This document shows, piece by piece, positions 52,097-59,755 of a DNA stretch of 64,000 nt (positions are counted from its first letter, which is position 1; each line of letters opens with the position of its first letter). The notes under the pieces are model-generated. The model saw only the letters and a program-made list of their open reading frames with translations, did not search any database and was not told the DNA's origin. The stretch is taken from NCBI RefSeq assembly GCF_004404055.1, contig NZ_SOHK01000009.1, forward strand, positions 62,001 to 126,000. The letters run 5' to 3'. Position numbers and translations under genes: made by a program. The stretch comes from Cryobacterium ruanii (lineage in GTDB: Bacteria; Actinomycetota; Actinomycetes; Actinomycetales; Microbacteriaceae).

Positions 52097-53169
52097 AGTG
52101 CTTCTCCAATCAATTCCCGCTTCTTTGGAGCTAGAGATTCTGCGGCAGCCGAGCCGGCCAGACTGCGACTCGCAGCCTCAAGCACCGCAAGCACCCGCAA
52201 ACCGGACTCCCCGTCGGTGATCGGTGCCCGCCTCTCCCGGATGCAGGCAGCGAACTCGGCCGCCATCGCCCCGAGGGCTTCGCGCTCCGGCAGGGCGGGA
52301 GACCAGGTGTCACCGAGTCGGTAGGAGACCGTCGAGGCCGTTCGGTTGTCGTCATGCAGGGCTTGCAGGTTCAGGTCGACACCGCGGTCGTAGACGCTGA
52401 TGCGCTGTTGCGGATTCAGATCGTCCCAGATCAGGGTGCGTCTCGTGCCGCCGATAATCATCTGGCGAATCTTCGTCGGGCTCAACCAGTTGACGTGCAC
52501 GTGCGCGATCGCACCACCCTCGAGCGGAAGAATCAAGTATCCGACGCAGGATTTGCCCGCGCCGAGCGGATCTGCTCCGTGCGCGGTCACCGAAAGTGGC
52601 CGCAACCCGCCGGGAAGCACAAAGTCCATGATCGACAGGTCATGCGGGGCGAGGTCCCAGAACACATCGACGTCGGGCTGAATCAGCCCCAGGTTCACCC
52701 GAACCGAGTCGACGAAGAGAATATCCCCGAGGGCGCCTTCGCTCACGAGTTCCCGCATTTTCAGCACCGCCGGCGTGTAGCAGTACGTGTGGTCAGCCAT
52801 AAGAATCAGACCCGCGGCAGCGGCCGTCCGCACCATGTCTTCGCCGCGTTCAGAGGTGTCAGCCAGCGGCTTTTCCACCATGACGTGCTTTCCCGCCGCG
52901 AGAGCGGCACAGGCGATCTCATGATGTGTAGCCGCCGGTGTGGCGATCGCCACCGCATCGATATCGTCGGCGGCAAGAAGTTCAGGGAGCGCGGTGACGA
53001 TCCGAACACCGCCATGTCGATCCGCAACGAGCTGGGCTCTCTCCCGATCACGGTCGCACACGGCGACCAGGTCCCAGTCCGGGCTGGCATCGAAATTTCG
53101 GGCCAGATTCGGACCCCAGTATCCGGCGCCAATCACGGCGATTCGAAGCTTTGCGATGATAAGTGCCAC
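52093..53169 (-). CDS. Gfo/Idh/MocA-family oxidoreductase, WbpB/WlbA-like
   Basis: About 358 residues. The N-terminal NAD-binding domain begins LRIAVIGAGYWGPNLARNF; the catalytic EKP motif is in VMVEKPLADT; the substrate domain has NLGLIQPDVDVFWDLAPHDL. WbpB/WlbA enzymes of this family oxidise position 3 of UDP-GlcNAc-uronic acid and regenerate NAD with 2-oxoglutarate, giving 2-hydroxyglutarate. That the divergent neighbour is an L-2-hydroxyglutarate oxidase supports the WbpB reading. GTG 53169 is chosen; frames to 53238 and 53289 exist, and no good ribosome-binding site is seen. First gene of the ten-gene minus operon. Confidence 0.78.
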   Translation of the reverse strand: MALIIAKLRIAVIGAGYWGPNLARNFDASPDWDLVAVCDRDRERAQLVADRHGGVRIVTALPELLAADDIDAVAIATPAATHHEIACAALAAGKHVMVEKPLADTSERGEDMVRTAAAAGLILMADHTYCYTPAVLKMRELVSEGALGDILFVDSVRVNLGLIQPDVDVFWDLAPHDLSIMDFVLPGGLRPLSVTAHGADPLGAGKSCVGYLILPLEGGAIAHVHVNWLSPTKIRQMIIGGTRRTLIWDDLNPQQRISVYDRGVDLNLQALHDDNRTASTVSYRLGDTWSPALPEREALGAMAAEFAACIRERRAPITDGESGLRVLAVLEAASRSLAGSAAAESLAPKKRELIGEAL

Positions 53170-53330
53170 CTTGTCGAGTTGTGTGCGGGGAAGTTGGAGC
53201 AGCGGCCCCGTCGCTTCGTTACGCGGGAACAACCTCATGACTGTGACGCGTGGGCAACCGCCGCATGCAGTTGGCGACAAGTCGAACATTACTCACTTAT
53301 GAACTTTGGCATAGTGCCCCGCATGAGCGC

Positions 53331-53349
53331 ATACCCCCGAACAGGGGTG
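53331..53349. promoter_or_regulatory. Operator-like motif ATACCCCC-N5-GGGGTG between divergent genes
   Basis: ATACCCCCGAACAGGGGTG contains ACCCC and GGGGT arms around six bases and lies between the Gfo/Idh and lhgO starts. It resembles the sites before the LCP gene and the acetyltransferase gene, differing in the centre (GAACA instead of AGTAC). Confidence 0.35.
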
Positions 53350-53474
53350 CGTCGAAGTTCACCGAGACATGACACACTCAAGTGTTCGTCAGTTACAGCC
53401 GATGATCCGGACGCCTCCGGATCGGCTCCTCTGGGGTCTCCTGGCTGCGCTGCCCGACGCGCGAAAGAGGCATC

Positions 53475-54677
53475 ATGTTCAACCGTCGCGTTGCGATCGT
53501 CGGTGGAGGTATCGTCGGTTTGGCTGTTGCGGAACGGCTGGCCCGGCTAGGAGCCCAGGTCACGCTCTTTGAGAAGGAGTCGCGCTGGGCGACACATCAG
53601 ACCGGTCATAACTCCGGCGTCGTGCATGCCGGCCCGTACTACCTACCGGGCTCGATGAAAGCGCGCATGTGCCAAGCCGGAAATAGGTCGATGCTGCAGT
53701 TCGCCGCTGACAACGGCATCGCGCACCGACGAACGGGAAAACTCATCGTCGCCGTCACCGCTCACGACCTGCCTCGTCTGCACGCCCTGCACCAGACGGC
53801 GCTTGCCAACGGTGTCGTGGCCCGCCTCATCACGGCAGAGGAAGCGCTCGACTATGAACCCCATGTTCGCGCCATCGCTGCCTTGCGCATCGAAGGTACC
53901 GGGATCATCGACTACGTCGCCGTCGCAAATGCTCTTGCCCGACTGGCGCAAACCAACGATGCCGAGCTACTGCTCGACACTCCCGTTACCGATATCACGG
54001 TCACCGCCCGGAACGTCATTGTGCAGCATCCCTCTGGCGCCGTGGGGGCAGACCTGCTGATCAATTGCGCCGGACTACACAGCGACCGCATCGCGCTGCT
54101 CGCCGGGCTGATCCCCGAGGTACGAATCATTCCGTTTCGCGGGGAATACTATGAGCTTCGTGCACCGCGACGCCACCTGGTGAACGGGCTGATATACCCG
54201 GTTCCCGATCCTTCGCTGCCTTTTCTGGGCGTTCATCTCACTCGAATGGTCGACGGGTCCGTACACGCCGGGCCCAACGCCGTACTGGCCCTGGCTCGTG
54301 AGGGCTATACCTGGGGCCAAATGAATCTGCGCGACACCCTCGATGCGATCACCTACCCGGGCTTTATGAATCTCGCACGGCGTAACGTTCGGACCGGCGC
54401 GCAGGAGGTCGCCCGATCATTCTCGAAACTGTTGTTTGCCGCCAGCCTGGCCCGCCTCGTGCCGCAAATCACCCGCGCCGATATCGTGCGGGCCGGTGCT
54501 GGAGTGCGAGCACAGGCCATCCGACCAGACGGCTCACTCGCCGACGACTTCATCATCCAGCAGGCGCCGCGCCAAATCCATGTGCTCAACGCGCCGTCAC
54601 CGGCCGCCACAAGCGCCCTCGAGATCGCCCGGTATGTCGCGAACGCAGCCACCACAGAGCTCTCACGACTCGGCTGA
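53475..54677 (+). CDS. lhgO: L-2-hydroxyglutarate oxidase
   Basis: A 400-residue FAD enzyme of the DAO/GlpO family. Seen are the FAD motif AIVGGGIVGLAVAERLA, the LhgO signature HQTGHNSGVVHAGPYYLPGS and AGVRAQAIRPDG near the end. It oxidises L-2-hydroxyglutarate to 2-oxoglutarate, passing electrons to the quinone pool or oxygen. Divergent from the WbpB-like gene with about 300 bp between starts, it would recycle the 2-hydroxyglutarate made there. ATG 53475 follows a purine-rich GCGAAAGAGG segment. It converges on folD. Confidence 0.9.
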   Translation: MFNRRVAIVGGGIVGLAVAERLARLGAQVTLFEKESRWATHQTGHNSGVVHAGPYYLPGSMKARMCQAGNRSMLQFAADNGIAHRRTGKLIVAVTAHDLPRLHALHQTALANGVVARLITAEEALDYEPHVRAIAALRIEGTGIIDYVAVANALARLAQTNDAELLLDTPVTDITVTARNVIVQHPSGAVGADLLINCAGLHSDRIALLAGLIPEVRIIPFRGEYYELRAPRRHLVNGLIYPVPDPSLPFLGVHLTRMVDGSVHAGPNAVLALAREGYTWGQMNLRDTLDAITYPGFMNLARRNVRTGAQEVARSFSKLLFAASLARLVPQITRADIVRAGAGVRAQAIRPDGSLADDFIIQQAPRQIHVLNAPSPAATSALEIARYVANAATTELSRLG

Positions 54678-54718
54678 GTTGGTCTGGCGGGGCGAGCGCG
54701 CCGTTCGGAATCTGCTCG

Positions 54719-55606
54719 CTACGCCAGCAGGGACCGCTCGGCAGCCTTGACCACGTTGGAGAGCAGCATGGCGCGGGTCATCGGCCCGACGCCGCGCGGG
54801 TTCGGCGACAGGTGCCCAGCGACCGATACAACGTCGGGGTGCACGTCGCCGATCAGGCGGCCCTTTCCAGTGACCTCGTCGGCCACTCGGGTGATTCCCA
54901 CGTCGAGCACGGCGGCACCGGGTTTGATCCAGTCGGCCTGGATCAGGTGGGGCACGCCGACGGCGGCCACGACGATGTCGGCGCGGCGCACCTCGCCGGC
55001 GAGGTCGACCGTGCGCGAATGGGTCAAGGTGACCGTCGCATCGAGGCCCTTGCGGGTGAACAACAGGCCGAGCGGGCGCCCGACGGTGAGGCCGCGGCCC
55101 ACCACGACAACCTTCTTGCCCACGATCGGCACGTCGTAGCGGCGCAGCAGCTCGACGATTCCGGCCGGGGTGCACGGCAGCGGTGAGCGCAATTCGCCCT
55201 CGATACCGAGCACGAGACGCCCAAGGTTGGTCGGGTGCAGGCCGTCGGCGTCCTTCGACGGGTCGATCAGCTCGAGCATGGCGTTCTCGTTGTGGCCGAC
55301 CGGCAGCGGCAGCTGGATGATGTACCCGGTCACCTCACGGGTGTTGTTGAGGTCGTTGATGGCCGCACGCACGTCGGCGCTGGTCGCCGAGCCGGGCAGG
55401 TCGATGCGCAGCGATTCGATGCCGACCTCGGCGCAGTCGCGGTGCTTGCCCGCGACATAGGTCTCCGAACCGGGGTCGTTGCCCACGAGCAGGGTGGCCA
55501 GGCCGGGAACGACGCCGTGCGAGCGCAGGGCGGCGATGCGGTCCCGCAGCTCGGCCTTGATGTCTGACGCGGTCTTGACCCCGTCGAGTGTGATTGCCGT
55601 CATCAT
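54719..55606 (-). CDS. folD: Methylene-tetrahydrofolate dehydrogenase/cyclohydrolase FolD
   Basis: A 295-residue bifunctional one-carbon enzyme that oxidises 5,10-methylene-THF to 5,10-methenyl-THF and hydrolyses it to 10-formyl-THF. Conserved parts: [14 protein letters not shown] with catalytic Lys54, [27 protein letters not shown] for NADP, and the C-terminal [17 protein letters not shown]. Normal length. It follows glyA on the same strand, 148 bp away with a palindrome between them. It also borders the polysaccharide island; a decayed folD remnant lies at the other border. Confidence 0.95.
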   Translation of the reverse strand: MMTAITLDGVKTASDIKAELRDRIAALRSHGVVPGLATLLVGNDPGSETYVAGKHRDCAEVGIESLRIDLPGSATSADVRAAINDLNNTREVTGYIIQLPLPVGHNENAMLELIDPSKDADGLHPTNLGRLVLGIEGELRSPLPCTPAGIVELLRRYDVPIVGKKVVVVGRGLTVGRPLGLLFTRKGLDATVTLTHSRTVDLAGEVRRADIVVAAVGVPHLIQADWIKPGAAVLDVGITRVADEVTGKGRLIGDVHPDVVSVAGHLSPNPRGVGPMTRAMLLSNVVKAAERSLLA

Positions 55607-55708
55607 GGTTCCCTACCGTTGTCGTCTAGTTCGCTTGGACGAGGCCCGGGCCTCGTCCGCTGGTGAGAACTGGGTACATGCGCGGCTTACGCGCAGGCAC
55701 GCACGAAC

Positions 55709-55742
55709 GGATGCCGCTGGCCGGGCCGGCCAGCGGCATCCG
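55709..55742. terminator. Long hairpin between glyA and folD
   Basis: GGATGCCGCTGGCC and GGCCAGCGGCATCC, 14-bp arms around a short GGGCC-type centre, lie in the glyA-folD gap. On the minus strand it follows glyA and suits a terminator or attenuating structure. Its stem contains the recurrent GGATGCCGC/GCGGCATCC sequence. Confidence 0.6.
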
Positions 55743-55754
55743 CTTTCGAAAAAG

Positions 55755-57065
55755 CTACTGCTGCAGGCCTGAATACAGCGGGAACGCTTGCGTGAGCGCG
55801 CCGACCCGAGCGCGGAGCGCGACGATGTCGGCTTTGGGCTTGAGGGCCTCGGCGATAACGTCGGCGACCTCGGTGAACTCGGCGTCGCCGAATCCGCGGG
55901 TGGCCAGGGCGGGCGTGCCGATGCGCAGGCCGCTGGTGACCATCGGCGGACGCGGGTCGAACGGAACCGAGTTGCGGTTCACGGTGATGCCCACCTCGTG
56001 CAGGGCATCTTCGGCCTGCTGGCCGTTGATCTCGGAGTGGCGCAGGTCGGCGAGCACGAGGTGCACGTCGGTTCCGCCGGTGAGCACGTCGATGCCGTGG
56101 GCGCGCGAGTCGTCGGCGGTAAGGCGGTCGGCGAGGATGCTGGCACCGCGCAGGGTGCGCTCCTGGCGTTCCTTGAATTCGGGCTCTGCGGCGAGCTTGA
56201 ACGCGGTCGCCTTAGCGGCGATCACGTGCATGAGCGGTCCGCCCTGCTGGCCGGGGAACACGTTGCTGTTGAGCTTCTTGGCCAGGGCCATGTCCCGCGA
56301 GAGAATGATGCCCGAGCGCGGACCGGCGAGTGTCTTGTGCACGGTGCTCGACACGACGTCGGCGTAGGGCACGGGTGAGGGGTGCAGGCCGGCGGCGACG
56401 AGGCCGGCGAAATGGGCCATGTCCACCCAGAGCAGCGCACCGACCTCGTCGGCGATGGCGCGGAAGGCTTCGAAGTCGAGGTGGCGTGGGTAGGCCGACC
56501 AGCCGGCGATGATGACCTTCGGCTTGCTCTCGAGGGCCTTGTCGCGAACGACGTCCATGTCGACGCGGAACGTCTCTGGATCGACGCCGTAGGCGACCGG
56601 GTTGTACAGCTTGCCCGAGAAGTTGAGCTTCATGCCGTGGGTGAGGTGGCCACCGTGGGCCAGCTCGAGGCCGAGGATGGTGTCGCCGGGGGTGGCGATG
56701 GCGGAGAGCACGGCAGCGTTGGCGGTGGCGCCGGAGTGCGGCTGCACGTTCGCGTAGGCGGCACCGAACAGTGACTTCGCGCGGTCGATGGCGAGCTGCT
56801 CGGCGACGTCGACGTACTCGCAGCCGCCGTAGTAACGGCGCCCCGGGTAACCCTCGGCGTACTTGTTGGTGAGCACCGAGCCCTGCGACTGCAGCACGGC
56901 GCGTGGAACGAAGTTCTCGCTGGCGATCATTTCGAGGTAGTCGCGCTGGCGGCCGAGCTCCTGCTCGAGCACGGCGGCGATCTCGGGGTCAACGACCGAG
57001 AGCGGATCGTTGAAGGTCGACTTCACAGCGTAATTAGACTGCACAGTGGTGGCGGAATCAGGCAC
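55755..57065 (-). CDS. glyA: Serine hydroxymethyltransferase
   Basis: A 436-residue PLP enzyme that interconverts serine and glycine while making 5,10-methylene-THF, the substrate of FolD downstream. PLP Lys244 is in [14 protein letters not shown]; the family motifs [23 protein letters not shown] and VDMAHFAGL are intact. GTG 57065 has AAGGAGAA upstream. Length is typical. With folD it forms a one-carbon pair; the two may be separate transcripts because of the hairpin between them. Confidence 0.96.
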   Translation of the reverse strand: MPDSATTVQSNYAVKSTFNDPLSVVDPEIAAVLEQELGRQRDYLEMIASENFVPRAVLQSQGSVLTNKYAEGYPGRRYYGGCEYVDVAEQLAIDRAKSLFGAAYANVQPHSGATANAAVLSAIATPGDTILGLELAHGGHLTHGMKLNFSGKLYNPVAYGVDPETFRVDMDVVRDKALESKPKVIIAGWSAYPRHLDFEAFRAIADEVGALLWVDMAHFAGLVAAGLHPSPVPYADVVSSTVHKTLAGPRSGIILSRDMALAKKLNSNVFPGQQGGPLMHVIAAKATAFKLAAEPEFKERQERTLRGASILADRLTADDSRAHGIDVLTGGTDVHLVLADLRHSEINGQQAEDALHEVGITVNRNSVPFDPRPPMVTSGLRIGTPALATRGFGDAEFTEVADVIAEALKPKADIVALRARVGALTQAFPLYSGLQQ

Positions 57066-57184
57066 GGAGTTCTCCTTATATATGGATGTTGCGGCCCAGG
57101 CGTGCGGCCACTAACCGTGTCAGTCGCTCCCCGATGGTGACCCATCTTCATGCTACGCCAGTTGCGACCTAACCAGCATATCAG

Positions 57185-57215
57185 CGGATGCTGCCGGCCG
57201 CGATCCGGGCATCCG
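57185..57215. promoter_or_regulatory. Hairpin in the glyA upstream region
   Basis: CGGATGC (57185-57191) and GCATCCG (57209-57215) pair around a 17-base loop with its own GC-rich content, about 120 bp upstream of glyA. It could be a leader structure or only another copy of the dispersed octamer. No known riboswitch pattern is recognised here. Confidence 0.3.
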
Positions 57216-57276
57216 TTTGCGCGTCGACACCGAGCCATTCGGCGAGGGAATAGCCCGGGGTGATCAACCGTTACCC

Positions 57277-57290
57277 TGCATATACATGCA
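57277..57290. promoter_or_regulatory. Operator-like palindrome TGCATATACATGCA
   Basis: Five-base arms TGCAT and ATGCA around ATAC, 25 bp before the ATG of the flavin oxidoreductase gene, in an otherwise AT-richer stretch. A local repressor site is possible; no regulator gene is adjacent. Confidence 0.35.
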
Positions 57291-57315
57291 CACGCATTGA
57301 AATTTGGAGGCTGGT

Positions 57316-58458
57316 ATGCAGTTTGGAATCTTCACGGTCGGGGATATGACCACCGATCCCACCACGGGCGAAACGCCGTCCGAGCACACCCGCATCAAGG
57401 CCATGGTCGCCATCGCGCTGAAGGTCGAGGAGGTGGGCCTCGACGTTTTCGCCACCGGCGAGCACCACAACCCGCCGTTCGTGCCTTCGTCGCCGACCAC
57501 CATGCTCGGTTATATAGCGGCGCAGACCTCCCGGATCATCCTCTCGACCGCAACGACGCTGATCACCACGAACGACCCGGTGAAAATTGCCGAGGACTTC
57601 GCGATGCTGCAACACCTCGCCGACGGCCGGGTGGACCTCACCCTGGGCCGCGGCAACACCGGCCCGGTCTATCCGTGGTTCGGTAAGGACATCCGCGAGG
57701 GGATCCCGCTGGCGCTCGAAAACTATGCCTTGCTGCGCCGGCTCTGGCGCGAAGAAGTCATCGACTGGGAGGGCCAATTCCGCACTGCACTGCAGGGCTT
57801 TCAGTCCACCCCGCGGCCGCTTGACGGAGTGCCGCCGTTCGTCTGGCACGGAAGCATCCGCAGCCCGGAAATTGCCGAACAGGCCGCGTACTACGGTGAC
57901 GGGTTCTTTTCGAATCACATCTTCTGGCCGGCCTCGCACACCGCGAAGATGGTGCAGTTCTACCGCCAACGCTTCGAGCACTACGGCCACGGCACCGCCG
58001 CAGAGGCCATCGTCGGGCTCGGCGGCCAAGTGTTCATGAACAAGAACTCCCAGGATGCCAAGCGCGACTTCCGACCCTACTTCGACAACGCCCCGGTCTA
58101 CGGCAATGGACCGAGCATGGAGGACTTCACCTCTCAGACCCCGCTCACCGTGGGCAGCCCGCAGGAAGTCATCGACCGTACCCTCGGATTTCGGGACTAC
58201 GTCGGCAACTATCAGCGCCAGCTCTGGCTGATGGATCATGCTGGCCTTCCGCTGAAGACCGTGCTCGAGCAACTCGACATTCTGGGCGAACAGGTCGTGC
58301 CCGTGCTCCGCCGCGAGTTCGCGAAGAACCGTCCGGCCGACGTGCCGGAGGCCCCGACCCACGAGTCCTTGGTGATCGCCGCCGACGCCACCACCCGGGT
58401 GATGGATGCCACCACCGCCGTGATCCACGACGAGCTCAACCCGGCCGGCGGCGAGTAG
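57316..58458 (+). CDS. LLM-class flavin-dependent oxidoreductase (luciferase-like)
   Basis: A 380-residue protein of the bacterial luciferase-like monooxygenase family, using FMN or F420. Family pieces: QFGIFTVGDM, LKVEEVGLDVFATGEHHNPP, LSTATTLITTNDPVKIAEDF, DLTLGRGNTGPVY and FQSTPRPLDGVPPFVWHGS. The GRGNTGPVYPWFG segment is typical of a CE1758-type subgroup. GGAGG five bases before ATG 57316 fixes the start; the frame is open a few codons further up. The substrate is unknown. A hairpin terminator follows the stop. Confidence 0.88.
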   Translation: MQFGIFTVGDMTTDPTTGETPSEHTRIKAMVAIALKVEEVGLDVFATGEHHNPPFVPSSPTTMLGYIAAQTSRIILSTATTLITTNDPVKIAEDFAMLQHLADGRVDLTLGRGNTGPVYPWFGKDIREGIPLALENYALLRRLWREEVIDWEGQFRTALQGFQSTPRPLDGVPPFVWHGSIRSPEIAEQAAYYGDGFFSNHIFWPASHTAKMVQFYRQRFEHYGHGTAAEAIVGLGGQVFMNKNSQDAKRDFRPYFDNAPVYGNGPSMEDFTSQTPLTVGSPQEVIDRTLGFRDYVGNYQRQLWLMDHAGLPLKTVLEQLDILGEQVVPVLRREFAKNRPADVPEAPTHESLVIAADATTRVMDATTAVIHDELNPAGGE

Positions 58459-58481
58459 GGCCCGCGACACTCGTTGAGGGA

Positions 58482-58503
58482 GCCGGCACCCCTAGGTAGG
58501 GGT
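58482..58503. terminator. Bidirectional terminator between convergent genes
   Basis: GGCACCCCT-AGGT-AGGGGTGCC, a perfect nine-bp stem with a four-base loop, just past the LLM oxidoreductase stop and downstream of the leftward mrpG gene. Confidence 0.8.
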
Positions 58504-58542
58504 GCCGTCATCCCTGATCAGTGCTGCGAGCGATGCCGTCGA

Positions 58543-58887
58543 TTAGCGATCCGCCCGGTGCTCCTGAAGTTCGTCCACAATGAGCAGGTCGGGGCGCAAA
58601 TGCTCGGTATCGTAGGCGGCCCGGCCCACGAGGTGCGCGGCCATCGGCGCGGTCAGAGCCTGGAAGACGACGATCGCGACAACGAGGGTCACGGTGCCGA
58701 CCGAGAAATTGTTGATCGCGACATCCGCTGTCACGGCCATGAGACCGAAAATCTGCGGCTTGGTCGCGGCGTGCAGGCGCGACAACACGTCGGGAAAGCG
58801 GATGAGCCCAATTCCGGCGGCGAGGCACATGGTGGCGCCGGCGAGCACGAGAATCGCCGTGAGCACGTCGTGCATAGTGGCGTTCAT
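58543..58887 (-). CDS. mrpG: Na+/H+ antiporter subunit MrpG
   Basis: A 114-residue protein with three TM helices of the Mrp/Mnh subunit G (PhaG_MnhG_YufB) family: ILVLAGATMCLAAGIGLIRF, PDVLSRLHAATKPQIFG and VTLVVAIVVFQALTAP are its signature. The ATG at 58887 overlaps the mrpF stop (ATGA); the frame runs open to 59169 but that part lies inside mrpF. It is the last gene of the antiporter operon, needed for a complete Mrp complex. Confidence 0.9.
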   Translation of the reverse strand: MNATMHDVLTAILVLAGATMCLAAGIGLIRFPDVLSRLHAATKPQIFGLMAVTADVAINNFSVGTVTLVVAIVVFQALTAPMAAHLVGRAAYDTEHLRPDLLIVDELQEHRADR

Positions 58888-59153
58888 GCGCTGTCCCTGG
58901 TGGGCAAAAAGCGGGCGACGCTGAGCGATCCGAGCACCGCGAACAGGGCCAGTACGAGCAGCACGGGCAGGGTGTCGGTGTGCCGGTTCAGGGCCATCTC
59001 GGCGCCGAGAGCACAGATGACCGTGGCGACGAGCACGTCCGAGGCGATGACCCGGTCGAGCACGCTCGGTCCGACGACGATGCGGTACACCGCGAGCAAC
59101 GCCCCGATCCCGAACATGAACCCGGCGACCACCGCCACAACCTGCAACATCAT
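58884..59153 (-). CDS. mrpF: Na+/H+ antiporter subunit MrpF
   Basis: An 89-residue three-TM protein of the MrpF family (MrpF_PhaF). The middle segment GPSVLDRVIASDVL is the family signature. The start overlaps the mrpE stop (59150-59153), so mrpE, F and G are translationally coupled. It is a small accessory subunit of the multi-subunit antiporter; it may also resemble choline/efflux MnhF proteins. Confidence 0.9.
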   Translation of the reverse strand: MMLQVVAVVAGFMFGIGALLAVYRIVVGPSVLDRVIASDVLVATVICALGAEMALNRHTDTLPVLLVLALFAVLGSLSVARFLPTRDSA

Positions 59154-59755
59154 GAGGTTCCCTTTTCATTCATTCGCTTGGCGCGGCGGGCGGCGCGGCG
59201 GTTCTCCGGCCGCACCCCGCGCATCCGCTCGACTTCTTCGCGCGAACCGAACCCACGCACGATGCGCCGCTCGGTGTTCTGCACGCGTCGTCGGAAGCTC
59301 TCGATATCACCGGCGCTGTGCATATTGAGTACGTGCAGGTACAGAATCGACGATTCCCGGTCGATGTCCACCACGATCGAGCCGGGCACGATCGACGTGG
59401 CCACGGCGGTCCAGGTGAGAATGAGGTCGCTGCGGGTGTGCAGGCGAATCGCCAGAATTGCGTTGCTCGTGACCAGCCTCGGCTTGACCGCCAGCCAGGC
59501 CACGTCGATCGACGCCCACACAATGTCAACAATCAGCCGTACGAAGAACACCACGGTGCGCAGCGGATGCACGCGCCCGCTCAACTGCACCGGCACCAGA
59601 TAAAACCCCACGGTCACCACCATGCCCACGACGAACCCGACGAGCAGGTTCAGCCAGGAAAACTCGCCCCACAGCAGCATCCACAGCACGATCAGCGCAA
59701 TCAGCGGTGGGATCTGGTTACCGACGGCTGCGAGGCGCTCGCGTGGCGTGGTCAT
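59150..59755 (-). CDS. mrpE: Na+/H+ antiporter subunit MrpE
   Basis: About 201 residues. The membrane part starts LIALIVLWMLLWGEFSWLNLLVG, and the cytosolic end has LTWTAVATSIVPGSIVVDID, then YLHVLNM, both typical of MrpE. The tail after residue 170 is rich in Arg. The ATG at 59755 overlaps the mrpD stop (ATGA); the frame is open to 60073 but that would overlap mrpD. The subunit helps assemble and stabilise the Mrp complex. Confidence 0.9.
   Translation of the reverse strand: MTTPRERLAAVGNQIPPLIALIVLWMLLWGEFSWLNLLVGFVVGMVVTVGFYLVPVQLSGRVHPLRTVVFFVRLIVDIVWASIDVAWLAVKPRLVTSNAILAIRLHTRSDLILTWTAVATSIVPGSIVVDIDRESSILYLHVLNMHSAGDIESFRRRVQNTERRIVRGFGSREEVERMRGVRPENRRAARRAKRMNEKGTS

Noticed and set aside
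57066..57315. A possible glycine or THF riboswitch upstream of glyA
   Set aside because: No conserved core pattern of either class was recognisable; only a simple hairpin and a palindrome are present.
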